NCBI GenBank assembly: GCA_947644645.1
Contig: CANSAF010000009.1
Span: 1 to 64,000 of the forward strand
Direction: 5' to 3'
DNA from: an uncultured Sporosarcina sp.
GTDB taxonomy: Bacteria; Bacillota; Bacilli; Bacillales_A; Planococcaceae
Length of the DNA stretch: 64,000 nucleotides
Position 1 is the first letter of the stretch, and each line of letters starts with the position of its first letter. This document shows, one piece after another, positions 16,668 through 25,908 of the stretch. The notes beneath the pieces were generated by a model. It saw only the letters and a list, made by a program, of their open reading frames with translations, searched no databases and was not told the DNA's origin. A program made the translations under genes and the position numbers.

Positions 16668-17023
16668 AAATTATCATCCCTTACAACTGTGACTTCTTGG
16701 TGATGCTTCTTAATCATCCGTGGCTTTTGCATTTTATAGGTGACGCCATCCCATATGATTTTACTATTTGTTCGAATATCCACCTTAGGTAGAAAATGAA
16801 CCAAAAACGACTGCATGATATTATTGTTCGGCTCTAGTTGAATGATAGATTGGTTCTTTTCTGTGAAATAGCATCGGATATTCGATAAATCCGGTTCATC
16901 ATCGTAATAGAATTCCTTTTGAAAGTCATCATCTGGGACGCCCCAGTTGCCACCTCCGCCAACATTGCGTTCTTTCAGATGATATACATCGCATCGGTGA
17001 GTCAGTAGTTTCTTGTAACTCAT
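16664..17023 (-). CDS. xkdH: Head-tail connector XkdH (DUF3599)
   Basis: 119 aa, matching the length of XkdH. YKKLLTHRCDVYHL at the N-terminus and a FLPKVDIRTNSKIIWDG centre are typical of phage stopper/closure proteins with a small beta-barrel. Coupled on both sides by 4-base overlaps. Confidence 0.85.
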   Translation of the reverse strand: MSYKKLLTHRCDVYHLKERNVGGGGNWGVPDDDFQKEFYYDDEPDLSNIRCYFTEKNQSIIQLEPNNNIMQSFLVHFLPKVDIRTNSKIIWDGVTYKMQKPRMIKKHHQEVTVVRDDNL

Positions 17024-17400
17024 AGCACTCGCATCCTTAAAAATACATTGCCGTCGCTCGGTTCTTCTTTTTCAATATAATCATCAAGAAGGTCGGAAAC
17101 GTCTGGAATCGACATCGTAGAGCCGTCAGCCAATGTATATGAGTAATCGCCAATCTTTTCGGATTTGTATCCTTTTGTGATTGATTCATCACTATTTGTT
17201 AGCGCAAAAAACTGCGCTACTTTTAATAATGCAAGGCGCAATTTACTAGGCAATGGATCATATTCACTTAATGGAAATTCAATCTTTTTTTGTATATATG
17301 TTTCAGCTTCTAGAATATCCATTTCGAGCAGTTTGTCCGCTCGATTAATTACATCTTCAAATACCGAATAGGCTTTTAATTCCGCAGGAGTAATAGACAT
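17020..17400 (-). CDS. Head-tail connector adaptor YqbG-like (DUF3199)
   Basis: 126 aa from MSITPAELKAYSVFEDV, chosen because AAGGAG lies 8 bases upstream. The helical pattern with AETYIQKKIEFPLSEYDPLP, LRLALLKVAQFFAL and GDYSYTLADG matches YqbG/DUF3199 adaptor proteins that dock on the portal ring. Confidence 0.82.
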   Translation of the reverse strand: MSITPAELKAYSVFEDVINRADKLLEMDILEAETYIQKKIEFPLSEYDPLPSKLRLALLKVAQFFALTNSDESITKGYKSEKIGDYSYTLADGSTMSIPDVSDLLDDYIEKEEPSDGNVFLRMRVL

Positions 17401-17405
17401 GTCCA

Positions 17406-17723
17406 TCACTCCTTATCTACTTTTTGTTCATCCTGCAGCTGAAGGATTAAGGCAATACGCTCTTCTTCATTGTTGACGGACTCCAAATCTCCACCAAGAC
17501 CAGTGATGATTGCTTTTTGTTCATCGGCATTAAGTTTTTTTAGTGATGCAGCAGTATGTCCCTCATCATCTTTCACCTCAGGAAATTCGACAATATCGAA
17601 ATAACCAGTAGCTACTGCTGCGTCCGCTTCTTTCTTTGTTTTAACTTCCACGAAGGGCTTTGCTTCACTTGCAGATACGATACCGTTGTACGATAGTGCA
17701 TTTTTCAGTTTTAACTTAAACAT
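17406..17723 (-). CDS. YqbF-like small head protein
   Basis: 105 aa from MFKLKLKNALSYNG. The first 50 residues give a compact beta-rich domain (FVEVKTKKEADAAVATGYFDI), and the C-terminus (residues 60-105) reads as a HeH/LEM-like helical hairpin (KLNADEQKAIITGLGG). This layout matches YqbF-type proteins next to the capsid gene. Exact role unknown. Confidence 0.65.
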   Translation of the reverse strand: MFKLKLKNALSYNGIVSASEAKPFVEVKTKKEADAAVATGYFDIVEFPEVKDDEGHTAASLKKLNADEQKAIITGLGGDLESVNNEEERIALILQLQDEQKVDKE

Positions 17724-18118
17724 CACTCCACCCCTTTCGATTCAAGCGCTTCAATTCGAGCGACAAGATCATTGTACTGCTCTTCAGTGCCGAATCCGGG
17801 TTCGCCAGTTTCACCTTTAGCACCATTCGTGCCATCGGCTCCTTTGGGTCCTTGGGCTCCGTCAGCACCTTTTAAAGACTCAAGCCAAGCAGATTCATCG
17901 CCTTCGAACCCGTTTTCTACCGCGATTTCATAAGCTGACTTACCATCTTGACCACTTCCTCCACCACTTGCGCCGGTATACTCAAACTCACCCGAAGCGT
18001 TTTTCGTTACCAAAACGACGGGAATCGCTTTGGTTCCATCGCTAGATTCATCCACGATTGCTAAATTACCTCGTGCATCCCTTTCGATTGTCTCATTCAT
18101 CGAGTTTTTAACTTTCAT
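17723..18118 (-). CDS. Collagen-like repeat protein in the head module
   Basis: 131 aa. Residues 1-55 form a beta-rich start with a glycine hinge (GASGGGSGQDG). A KSAYEIAVENGFEGDESAWL motif typical of surface adhesin linkers follows. Residues about 83-107 are Gly-X-Y triplets (GADGAQGPKGADG, GAKGETGEPG), and the end is a helix (YNDLVARIEALESKG). Such proteins trimerise as a collagen-like triple helix. Lying directly after the capsid gene, it may decorate the head as a fibre. Confidence 0.8.
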   Translation of the reverse strand: MKVKNSMNETIERDARGNLAIVDESSDGTKAIPVVLVTKNASGEFEYTGASGGGSGQDGKSAYEIAVENGFEGDESAWLESLKGADGAQGPKGADGTNGAKGETGEPGFGTEEQYNDLVARIEALESKGVE

Positions 18119-18119
18119 A

Positions 18120-19037
18120 TCACTTCAATCCTTTGATTAAAACTGCCGCATCTTTTTCTTCAATGATTGCATCAAAATCAAGGTGTACAACATAAAAGCG
18201 CTTGTCTTTCATGATTGCTTCTTTACCTTCAGTTGTTTTTCTTACTTGGACATTGTAAGTGTTGACGACAATCAAGTTTTGTGGATTCGTAAGAATAATC
18301 TTATCAGTTGGCATGCTAGGTACTCCAATTGATGGAATGCTAGCTGGTGCTTTCATAATCGAATCAGACAAGCCACCGCCATTTTTAATGTTTTCATTTA
18401 GTAAATATCGCTCCCAATCTTGCTGGACTGATGGCGCCATTAACCAACGTAAAGAACCATCATTATACTTATTAGGGATTTGTTTCACCGCATCGTAAAA
18501 CACATCTAAAGATAAACCACCAGCATCTTTATCCGTTCGGTCTTCAATGTGTGAACCAGTTTCAAGTTGTTTTAACCAACCGTCATTAAGCTTTAAAAAG
18601 TCGTAGTCTGGGTCCCCAGAATCTACACTCTCATCGCCATTTAGATATAAATCTTCTAGATCAATACCTAATTGAGTTGTCATCAAGTCGGCAACAATTT
18701 TCTCGAAGTTTTCTCCCTCGATATTTTCACGAAGAGATTCCCCTGTAATTTCCCAAGGTAATCTTACTGCAGTTGTTGCATATTTGATGTCGCTGAACTT
18801 TGGTTTGCCACGGTAGCCGTCATCCGTATCTTCTGTTTTTGCTCTTAAAATACGAGAATCAATACCAATTTTATCAACTTCACCCGTTTTCTCCCTCTTC
18901 ATTACCTTACGAATTAATCCACCAAGCGCAGTTTTTTCGAATGTTTGCTGGATGAATTTATCCGCTTGTCCAGGCGCTAATAACCCGGACGTAATATCCC
19001 CTGTTGAGATTGTTTTCATGATTTGTGTATTCTTCAT
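18120..19037 (-). CDS. xkdG: Major capsid protein XkdG-like
   Basis: 305 aa HK97-fold capsid of the XkdG/YqbE type: LLAPGQADKFIQQTFEKTAL at the N-terminus, RLPWEITGESLRENIEGENFE in the middle, and PQNLIVVNTYNVQVRKT near the end. It forms the icosahedral shell. AAAGGAGG is 9 bases upstream of the ATG. It follows the protease/scaffold gene, as expected. Confidence 0.9.
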   Translation of the reverse strand: MKNTQIMKTISTGDITSGLLAPGQADKFIQQTFEKTALGGLIRKVMKREKTGEVDKIGIDSRILRAKTEDTDDGYRGKPKFSDIKYATTAVRLPWEITGESLRENIEGENFEKIVADLMTTQLGIDLEDLYLNGDESVDSGDPDYDFLKLNDGWLKQLETGSHIEDRTDKDAGGLSLDVFYDAVKQIPNKYNDGSLRWLMAPSVQQDWERYLLNENIKNGGGLSDSIMKAPASIPSIGVPSMPTDKIILTNPQNLIVVNTYNVQVRKTTEGKEAIMKDKRFYVVHLDFDAIIEEKDAAVLIKGLK

Positions 19038-19053
19038 GTGTCAATTCCTCCTT

Positions 19054-20136
19054 TTATAGAAACCCGTTTAAGTAATGTTTTTGCACTGGTTCACCTTGTG
19101 GATCTGGATCAGCTTGCTTAGAAATGCCGCGAGCCTTTTCAACAGTTTCAAGTCGTTCGTTGATAGGCGTCAGCTTTTCATCAAGAACCTCGCCAAACTG
19201 TTTCATGAGTGTTTCCTCTGGCGTTGGCTCTTCCTCATCACCCTCGCCACCTTCTTCTTTTTCAATTTCTTCGAGTTTTTTAGTGATTGGAGCAAGTTTG
19301 TCGTCCAGCATTTTTTCAATATCTTCTTTTTTCATGTCATCATCCCTTTCAGGTGGCTTTCCCACCGCTTTTGCAATATCTTCTGCAATAAGTACTTCTT
19401 GAGCAATATCAACGAAATCTTGAAGTGCTTCTTTGATTTTCGTTGAATCAGTTTCAAGTGCACTATCCCAGTTATCCCAATTGAAAATCACGCTGTTTAA
19501 CGCTTCTTGAGCTGCCCAAAACTCGCGACGCCTACGATCATGATTATACTTATCAGCAACAGCGCCTTTTTCAACATCCGTCTTTCCAGTAAAGTAGGTT
19601 TTCAGCAAATTAAAAAGCCCCTTTTCCTCGTCGTTTTTCGACTGGACAGGTGGCTCTGCTTGTTTTTCAATTGTTTCGGCTGTGCCGGCGAGACTATACC
19701 CGGTATACTCCCCTTTTTGAATCGCTTCCCAAATTTCATCTGACGCTTTCGTTACAAGCACCCATGAACCTTTTGCAATCGTTTCTTCTCCGATTTCCAT
19801 TTCAACAGGAGCGATATACGATTCAACTACTTCACCGACGCCCGATTCAAAGTCATGTTGTGTGTCGATATTACGAGCATCTTTCAGAAATCCGTGTGCC
19901 GCCTTCTCGATTTCAGCAGCAGTCATAAAATCATTATGGGAATCTTCAACGTCAGGTTCATATACGACGCCGTAAACAAGTTGTTGATCCGCATCTTCTT
20001 TATTGACGAATACCTTTACTTCTTTTTGAAATGTCGGTGCTTCAGCTGATTTGGTTAGAAAAAAGCGTTTTTGGTTCGCGCCTTTGTCAACGTATGAAAC
20101 ATGCGTGATTTGCGCATTGATTAGCTCTCTTGCCAT
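19054..20136 (-). CDS. xkdF: Prohead protease/scaffold fusion XkdF
   Basis: 360 aa from MARELINAQITHVSYVDKG, chosen because GGGAGG lies 7 bases upstream. Residues 1-170 match the XkdF-type serine protease, with candidate catalytic His in DTQHDFE (about residue 94) and Ser in YSLAG (about 150). The C-terminal half is acidic, helical and coiled-coil-like (MKKEDIEKMLDDKLAPITKK; EVLDEKLTPINERL), as expected for a scaffold removed during maturation. Confidence 0.88.
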   Translation of the reverse strand: MARELINAQITHVSYVDKGANQKRFFLTKSAEAPTFQKEVKVFVNKEDADQQLVYGVVYEPDVEDSHNDFMTAAEIEKAAHGFLKDARNIDTQHDFESGVGEVVESYIAPVEMEIGEETIAKGSWVLVTKASDEIWEAIQKGEYTGYSLAGTAETIEKQAEPPVQSKNDEEKGLFNLLKTYFTGKTDVEKGAVADKYNHDRRRREFWAAQEALNSVIFNWDNWDSALETDSTKIKEALQDFVDIAQEVLIAEDIAKAVGKPPERDDDMKKEDIEKMLDDKLAPITKKLEEIEKEEGGEGDEEEPTPEETLMKQFGEVLDEKLTPINERLETVEKARGISKQADPDPQGEPVQKHYLNGFL

Positions 20137-20140
20137 TTTT

Positions 20141-20329
20141 TCACCTCCCTTCACTTCTTAATAAAGGACTTCCAATAACAGAATCTAATCTAGGCAAAGT
20201 GATTGAAATAGGAGGTATAGTTGCCCTGCTCCTTTTTTCATCCATTAATTTAACCAATTTCGCAATTTCTTCTGGTGTACCTTCAAATGTTTCATAACAA
20301 TGTTCTCCAGTTGATCGTGTGTATTCCAT
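20141..20329 (-). CDS. Small hypothetical phage protein
   Basis: 62 aa from MEYTRSTGEHCYETFEG, with AAAAGGAA about 9 bases upstream; a GTG 9 bases earlier is too close to the ribosome site. It shows a GTPEEIAKLVKLMDEK helix and a C-terminal segment rich in Ser/Leu/Arg. Sits 4 bases before xkdF. Function unknown. Confidence 0.6.
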   Translation of the reverse strand: MEYTRSTGEHCYETFEGTPEEIAKLVKLMDEKRSRATIPPISITLPRLDSVIGSPLLRSEGR

Positions 20330-20334
20330 TTTAT

Positions 20335-20433
20335 TCACTTCCTTTTCAAATTTACTGCAAGAACTGATAAGATTCGATTCCGCATACTAAAAGCAATGGT
20401 CATATGTGATTCGGTTCTTGAAATAACAGACAT
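20335..20433 (-). CDS. Possible 32-aa basic peptide
   Basis: A short frame MSVISRTESHMTIAFSMRNR then ILSVLAVNLKRK, with only a weak upstream ribosome site (TAAGTGTG). It fills the gap between two credible small genes and its stop overlaps the next ribosome site, as in a packed operon. The call rests on context alone. Confidence 0.3.
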   Translation of the reverse strand: MSVISRTESHMTIAFSMRNRILSVLAVNLKRK

Positions 20434-20471
20434 ATTCACACTTAGATTCAATCTCGCTCATTCCTTTCAAT

Positions 20472-20645
20472 CTAGGAAATAAGTTCTTCACCCTTAAACT
20501 TCACTGATTTAAAGTGTTGCGGTAAAATCTCACCATCAAGTCCCATGTCTGCACTTGCAGCTTCATTACTTTCAATACTTACACTCACAACCTCTCCAAT
20601 TTCGATACCATCAACATACATCGTACCGCTATCTAATATCTTCAT
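20472..20645 (-). CDS. 57-aa hypothetical protein between MuF and protease genes
   Basis: MKILDSGTMYVDGIEIGEVV opens a 57-codon frame with AGGAGGG 8 bases upstream. It continues SVSIESNEAAS and ends HFKSVKFKGEELIS. The strand pattern is reminiscent of small beta proteins with a displayed loop. Good start signal and operon placement support a real gene; role unknown. Confidence 0.65.
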   Translation of the reverse strand: MKILDSGTMYVDGIEIGEVVSVSIESNEAASADMGLDGEILPQHFKSVKFKGEELIS

Positions 20646-20657
20646 AATAAAGCCCTC

Positions 20658-21575
20658 CTATTTATCCAATTCCTCCAAGACTTCCTGTCGAATCTCCTCT
20701 TTTTCTTCTGGACTCAATCCTATAATATGATTGTCAACAACTGGGCCAATTACGCAGCCGCAATTAACACGATTTCGAGCTGAAAACGTTGTGTCTCTTG
20801 GATACATACCGAACTCGCCATCAACGAGAAATAATTCATCCACACCAACTACAGTTCCATCCATTGCAACGTGCGTTTCTCTCGGTTTAGTTTTCTTAGT
20901 GCCGCTATGCTTCCATTTCTTACCGATAACCGAAGGTGACTGCATAAAAGACTCCCAGTTTGCTTGTGAAGATGCTGCAAGGATTTCGGTTCTAGCTGTT
21001 GCCCTCGCTCTAGCTCTATCAAATTGTGGTAAATCTTTTATTCTTAATTCCGCTTGCGCGATAGATTCACCATTTTGAATAACCTCCAACAATTGCGATT
21101 CAATCGCCTTATGAGTATTCAAAGCCATAATTTCCGCCAATTGTTTTGACCAGGATTCAATCCAGTCAGTTGTGCGTTTGGATAATACCTCGAATGCAAC
21201 GTCTTTGTCGATGGAGTCCATGATTACTGCAGTCAATTCAGAAACAGTTAACGTAAGGAATGAAGCAGCCTCTTCACTGAACAACGCTGCAAAATCATCA
21301 GCTCCAAAAAGGTCATTTTGAAAATAGATTAGCAATGATTCTAGCGTTTCAGTATCATCTTTTGCTATAAATTCCTTTAATCCGTCTAAATAGTACTTGC
21401 GTTGTTGCCTGAGTAACTTTGCCGTCAGTGTTTCAAAGTCCTCAACCAGTCCAGGTAACTCATTTAATTCCGGAATATCATCAGGAAGAATGTCAGCAAT
21501 ATCGCCTTCATCCTCGTCTGCCTTTTGAATGAATAACTTAATGTTTCGAAGTAATCGTGTTGTTTTATCGTCCAT
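20658..21575 (-). CDS. Head morphogenesis protein, SPP1 gp7 (MuF) type
   Basis: 305 aa. The N-terminal 190 residues are helical. The MuF-C signature follows: RARATARTEILAASSQANWESF at about 190-212, KKWKHSGTKKTKPRETHVAMDGT and ARNRVNCGCVIGP near 275. It associates with the portal and enters the capsid, where it may aid DNA ejection. Overlaps the portal gene by 11 bases. Confidence 0.9.
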   Translation of the reverse strand: MDDKTTRLLRNIKLFIQKADEDEGDIADILPDDIPELNELPGLVEDFETLTAKLLRQQRKYYLDGLKEFIAKDDTETLESLLIYFQNDLFGADDFAALFSEEAASFLTLTVSELTAVIMDSIDKDVAFEVLSKRTTDWIESWSKQLAEIMALNTHKAIESQLLEVIQNGESIAQAELRIKDLPQFDRARARATARTEILAASSQANWESFMQSPSVIGKKWKHSGTKKTKPRETHVAMDGTVVGVDELFLVDGEFGMYPRDTTFSARNRVNCGCVIGPVVDNHIIGLSPEEKEEIRQEVLEELDK

Positions 21576-23088
21576 ATTCCAACACGTCCCGTAAATCTTT
21601 CAAAATATCGACTAAATCCTCTTTGCTACCTTCTGATTTTGCTATGCCATGAAGTCCACTCAATGTATCCAATGGACTTCGTGCCGCTTGTACAGGCAAA
21701 TTATATTCATCAGGGAACAAGTCCACCTTTTTGCCGAGAATTTGACCAAGCAACGGACGCAAGTCATTTGGAGCAACAGCATTCGCTTGAATAAACGGAT
21801 CCAAAGTTTTGGCAATTTCAACCGGGTCATGAAGATTAGCACCTTTGACAGTCAACTTGACAAATTTAAAACCTAGAGGCTCAAGAAACAATGTGTTAAG
21901 CACCCTTGCAAGCCCCTTCCGCTCTGGTTGGAATACTTGTTCCTCAGTCACTTCACGGGCAACCGCTGCTGTTGCTCTGCTGTAATCTTGTGCTTCACCT
22001 GTATAAAGTGGTGGCAATCGGAATGATGAACGGATTTTACGTCTAGAATTTTCGTCATATTCAAGAAATAAAGCATCTTGCTGCAACACTTCGGCCAATG
22101 ATTTTATTTCAACTTTTACAGGTGTGACTTTTTCATCGCCATTCGTCTGCTTTTCCTCAACGACGCCTTCTGCTTCAAGTAACAAGAATTTATGAGCGTT
22201 TTCAGTGCCCTGTAAATCATTCATATAGCCCTGTAGCGCTTCGTATGAAGAATCATCCAACTTCCCGTTCGAAACAGTAATAGCCGCAGGAATATGACGT
22301 CCATTGCGGAAATACATCAGATTCAACTCTTCCGCTTTACGAGCACCGTATAAACTGATTAAGTTGCCAATCCACCTAGGCTTGCCGTAGGTTTCTGAAC
22401 CAATTTTCATATGAAAGATTTCAGTTGCCCGTAAGTTATCTGGAGTACTTTCATCAAACTTCCCGGTTGTCGAGTTCATGATGCGTGGATCACCGTACTC
22501 CTTGAAAAACACTTTCTTCTCATCAATAAGCTGAACGTACTTTCTGAATCGTTTCCACCGCTTTACTTTCTTTTCAACGCCATTTTCAAGGATTGTATAT
22601 TCAATTTGCTCCGGAACGGTTCGTTTGCAAACTCTCATGAACTGCGAATCCACATACTCAATGCCAACAGGAGCACCTGTACCATCGCGAATAATTTCAA
22701 GATAGCCATTGCCCGTCTTTTCCTTGTCGTCTATTGCGTAGCCAAGAATGACCTCTGGCGACTCGTCCATATTTAGATATCGAATAAATTCATCGAGCCT
22801 GGTCCACTCTGATTCTGCTTGACTTTTCACTTCTGCAGCAACTTCTTCTGAATTAACATCAAGTTTATAATCTGGTTCAATCCCAAACTCAACAATATTC
22901 GTCTTATAAGCATCCACACACTGTTGCAAGATGGAGGAGTATTCCCCAATAAGCTTTAATTCTTTTAAATTATAAGGTGGCTCGATTATGTCGCCGTATG
23001 AACCTGTAAAATCATCTTTATAAATTTGATTGGTAGTCGATGAAACGGATGCTTTAACCACCCTTGCTCTAACTTTTTGTTCCGTCAC
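21565..23088 (-). CDS. xkdE: Portal protein XkdE
   Basis: 507 aa PBSX-type portal. Visible elements: DDFTGSYGDIIEPPYNLKEL, GNGYLEIIRDGTGAPVGIEY and GKPRWIGNLISLYGARKAEELNL. Portals form the dodecameric DNA gate at the unique capsid vertex and dock terminase. GTG start with GGAGGAG upstream. It lies 3 bases after the terminase large subunit gene. Confidence 0.93.
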   Translation of the reverse strand: MTEQKVRARVVKASVSSTTNQIYKDDFTGSYGDIIEPPYNLKELKLIGEYSSILQQCVDAYKTNIVEFGIEPDYKLDVNSEEVAAEVKSQAESEWTRLDEFIRYLNMDESPEVILGYAIDDKEKTGNGYLEIIRDGTGAPVGIEYVDSQFMRVCKRTVPEQIEYTILENGVEKKVKRWKRFRKYVQLIDEKKVFFKEYGDPRIMNSTTGKFDESTPDNLRATEIFHMKIGSETYGKPRWIGNLISLYGARKAEELNLMYFRNGRHIPAAITVSNGKLDDSSYEALQGYMNDLQGTENAHKFLLLEAEGVVEEKQTNGDEKVTPVKVEIKSLAEVLQQDALFLEYDENSRRKIRSSFRLPPLYTGEAQDYSRATAAVAREVTEEQVFQPERKGLARVLNTLFLEPLGFKFVKLTVKGANLHDPVEIAKTLDPFIQANAVAPNDLRPLLGQILGKKVDLFPDEYNLPVQAARSPLDTLSGLHGIAKSEGSKEDLVDILKDLRDVLEYGR

Positions 23089-23091
23089 GTA

Positions 23092-24399
23092 CTATCTCCT
23101 CCTTCCTTTCGGTCGTTGCCTTGTTGGACGTTCATTAGATTTTTCTTTAATGTCTACAACTTCATATCCATCTAATCCATACCACACCGCTTCGAATGTA
23201 TGTGGGTCTATGCCGAATTCATCTGGAATGATGTTTCCTTGCTTATCTTTTGCATAAACCAAGTTCTCCATTTCATGAATCGCATTCTCGCATCTATCTG
23301 AACAAATGATTTTCTTGAAACGCTTCATTTTCTTTGTATTGGCTAACCGTGACCCTTGGAACTTCCGAGCACCTTTTATATTCAATCCTTTTTTGCCTAA
23401 ATAAAATATAGTTTTCGGCTCAGCGGAATCCGCAATAATCAATTCTTCAGTTTCAACAAAGTCCTTCAAATCCTTGAACAATTCAGTATCATCAATTCCA
23501 CGCTTGTAATACTCCCAATAGATATACAAATAGTGTTTTTCCAAATCCACTACCATTCGTAGTACAGCATTAAACGAGGTGACGAAACCGAAGTCCATCC
23601 CAACACGATACATCGGCCGCTGGATTTCCTGTATTGCCTTCATAACCATGTCATGCTCCATCGTCTGGAACTGTGGCAATACTCGTTCTCCGTTCACGCC
23701 AAAACGACCTTTCCGAGCTATCCGGTGAAGGTCTGGATCATAATCTTTCATTTCTTCAAGTTGTTCAATGTAACTGTCAGGTAAAAATAAATTGTCGTCG
23801 GCTGTGGAATGATGATAATAAGTATCTCCCACAACCATTGTTCGGTTTTTATACAATTCAACGTCATCTAGAATAAATAACTTGTTCATTCTGTCCTGGA
23901 AGAAATGTCTATACGTCCAGTTATCCTCACCAACAGGGTTTGTCGATAGAATCATGTGAAGTTTTAACGTTGGATGTCGCAAGCGTCCAAGCAACTCTTT
24001 GAATCCGTCATACTTGATTTCCGAACACTCTTCCAACCAAATTAATGAAACGTTATGAATCGATTTCAATTTGGCTGGCTTATCCATTCCTTTGAAGATA
24101 ATTTTCGAACCATTAGGAAATCGAATTTGCATCGGCGAAGTAACGCATCGGATTTTGTCTGACAATCCCATTTCTTCAATGATTTCTTCAAGTAGAGCGA
24201 AAGTGGAATCCCTGTGCGTATCATAGACCTCACGAACAACAAGTGCTGTTCGCTTTTCTTCAATCAACTTTAAGATGATTTTAAGTGCAACGTGATAACT
24301 TTTACTAGATCCGTAACCACCAACGAGAAACTGAAACTTTTGATTCCAGTCAAACAAAAAATCCTCGAAATGAGGATTCACTTCTTTTTGTATAACCAT
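23092..24399 (-). CDS. xtmB: Terminase large subunit XtmB
   Basis: 435 aa packaging motor. Walker A is [10 protein letters not shown] (about residue 27-36) and Walker B is [11 protein letters not shown] (about 117-127) with the catalytic glutamates. The coupling motif [12 protein letters not shown] follows, and the nuclease half has [11 protein letters not shown] and [12 protein letters not shown] acidic clusters for metal binding. Length and sequence match the PBSX terminase family. Stop/start overlap (TGATG) with the small subunit. Confidence 0.95.
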   Translation of the reverse strand: MVIQKEVNPHFEDFLFDWNQKFQFLVGGYGSSKSYHVALKIILKLIEEKRTALVVREVYDTHRDSTFALLEEIIEEMGLSDKIRCVTSPMQIRFPNGSKIIFKGMDKPAKLKSIHNVSLIWLEECSEIKYDGFKELLGRLRHPTLKLHMILSTNPVGEDNWTYRHFFQDRMNKLFILDDVELYKNRTMVVGDTYYHHSTADDNLFLPDSYIEQLEEMKDYDPDLHRIARKGRFGVNGERVLPQFQTMEHDMVMKAIQEIQRPMYRVGMDFGFVTSFNAVLRMVVDLEKHYLYIYWEYYKRGIDDTELFKDLKDFVETEELIIADSAEPKTIFYLGKKGLNIKGARKFQGSRLANTKKMKRFKKIICSDRCENAIHEMENLVYAKDKQGNIIPDEFGIDPHTFEAVWYGLDGYEVVDIKEKSNERPTRQRPKGRRR

Positions 24400-25184
24400 C
24401 AGTGGTCACCCTTTCGAGTAATCATGATTTCGATTGGACCATCGTCGCCATTGCCACTTATTTTTTCAATCTCAGCTTTGGACTTATCAATATTCATCTG
24501 CATACCTTCCAATTTCAATCGGCGTTCATCAAATTCGTCAGTTAGTTCGATGTACTGCTTTACAAGGTTACGATATTCAGCCATTGCTCTTGCTTGTGCT
24601 TTGATATACGCTTCATATCTTTCGTGAGCATAGACAACTGCATAGTTTGCACCACCGCCACCTTCACTTGAATGATGACCGGACAATTCCTTTAAGTGGT
24701 CCTCTTCATGCTCAACCCACATAATCTTTTGCATTCGAATGATGGCCGAGAATTTAATTTCAATCTGCATCCATATTTGGTCTGCGATTGTTAGGTCTTG
24801 CATGCTGTCGATTATCTCTTGCTGTTCCGGTTGAATGAAGTTAGCGAACAAGCCATGCTTTCTTGCTGCTTGGTTCCGTTTCGTAAATTGATTCTTCGGA
24901 TTCGGGTTGCCACCTCGGTTGCTCTGCTTCTTCGACTTCGCATTAGATGTAGATTTATTTTTATCACTCTTTTTTCTGTTGCATGAATCAGTTGCAACTC
25001 CATCATTATTTACGGTTGCATCTTTTCGATTGGTTGCATCTTTTTTAGTTGCATCCCTCGACCAACCTTCACGACTTCTTCTGCTTTTCAATGTTCCTTC
25101 TTTTACACCATGCTTTTCAGCCAATGCTTTGAAGGTTATTTTTGTTGTTTCCCATTCACTTCTAATTTTATCCCAATTTGGCAC
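24399..25184 (-). CDS. xtmA: Terminase small subunit, XtmA/YqaS-like
   Basis: 261 aa. N-terminal helix-turn-helix recognition domain ([33 protein letters not shown], written here only as a marker of residues 4-36 in part) with WSRDAT, then a low-complexity basic linker with repeated DAT units, then [22 protein letters not shown], the hallmark of YqaS-type small subunits. It selects the packaging site. GTG start is assumed from GGTGAT spacing. Confidence 0.85.
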   Translation of the reverse strand: MPNWDKIRSEWETTKITFKALAEKHGVKEGTLKSRRSREGWSRDATKKDATNRKDATVNNDGVATDSCNRKKSDKNKSTSNAKSKKQSNRGGNPNPKNQFTKRNQAARKHGLFANFIQPEQQEIIDSMQDLTIADQIWMQIEIKFSAIIRMQKIMWVEHEEDHLKELSGHHSSEGGGGANYAVVYAHERYEAYIKAQARAMAEYRNLVKQYIELTDEFDERRLKLEGMQMNIDKSKAEIEKISGNGDDGPIEIMITRKGDH

Positions 25185-25226
25185 ATCACATCACCATCCG
25201 CCTCCTTTATTTTTAGGCATAGAAAA

Positions 25227-25246
25227 AGCACCTCCGAAGAGATGCT
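25227..25246 (-). terminator. Hairpin terminator before the terminase genes
   Basis: On the minus strand AGCATCTC-TTCG-GAGGTGCT gives an 8-position stem with one mismatch and a stable UUCG tetraloop, followed by TTTTTC. It overlaps the stop of the 165-aa gene and lies 42 bases ahead of the terminase start, so terminase expression requires read-through or antitermination. Confidence 0.75.
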
Positions 25247-25742
25247 ATTCACCAAATAAAATATCTACAATATCTTTTGCGTGGTCGAATTTACTACCGT
25301 CTCTAACTTGGTAATAAACCTTTGGGTTATTTAAAATTTCGATACCATAATCTTCTAACTCAATTCGATGCTTTAGTGATTCTCTTTGTTTTTCATATTC
25401 ATTTTTAGCGGTATATGATTTGCTTCCTCCAGCAGAACTCTTATATGTTACGACAACTTCTAACAAAGGCCCTTTATCTCCATCTCTACTAATAACAATA
25501 GTTTTGTTATTGCTTTCAACTTCATAGATAAGATTTTTATACCTTGCTTCAAATGATAATTTAGATTCACTCACATTAAACTCATTCTCTTCAAAATAGG
25601 ATTTTAACATATTATACAAATCATCTTCATACGTCTTGAGTAAAGGAACCACTTTCTCTTGATAAAGCGTGGCATGAATTCGCTGTTTCTCTTCTAATCG
25701 CTCCTTTAAATCTTCTAACTCTTTCATTTGCTTGATATTCAT
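25245..25742 (-). CDS. 165-aa hypothetical protein between xpf and terminase
   Basis: Start MNIKQMKELEDLKERL chosen because GGGAGG lies 8 bases upstream. Residues 1-45 are an amphipathic coiled coil (KERLEEKQRIHATLYQEK). The middle has beta strands (KLSFEARYKNLIYEVES, TIVISRDGDKGPLLEVVV) and the end is charged. No known domain recognised. It has its own terminator and a candidate promoter (TTGGTT, 17 bases, TAATAT) just upstream, so it can be expressed independently of its neighbours. Confidence 0.7.
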   Translation of the reverse strand: MNIKQMKELEDLKERLEEKQRIHATLYQEKVVPLLKTYEDDLYNMLKSYFEENEFNVSESKLSFEARYKNLIYEVESNNKTIVISRDGDKGPLLEVVVTYKSSAGGSKSYTAKNEYEKQRESLKHRIELEDYGIEILNNPKVYYQVRDGSKFDHAKDIVDILFGE

Positions 25743-25908
25743 TTTCATCACCTCCCACTGACTATATTATCAGAATAGGAGGAAATAACCAATTTATCAC
25801 TCGTATGTATCGGGGCTGTGTGGAGGGGGTTGGTCGCTCGGACGCACCCCTCCTTTGATGGTTCCCCTCACTTATCTCGGGACGTAAGACAAATCGTAAG
25901 ACAAGGAA
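25743..25908 (-). promoter_or_regulatory. Late-gene control region: candidate promoter, direct and inverted repeats
   Basis: This 166-base gap downstream of the xpf-like gene holds two direct CGTAAGACAA repeats (25883-25892 and 25895-25904, 12-base period) and a GGAGGGG/CCCCTCC inverted repeat (25822-25853). It also has a candidate leftward promoter TTGGTT-17-TAATAT close to the 165-aa gene. In PBSX the Xpf-dependent late promoter lies at the same place. It is also a plausible packaging site near the small terminase gene. All functional labels are inference. Confidence 0.45.
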
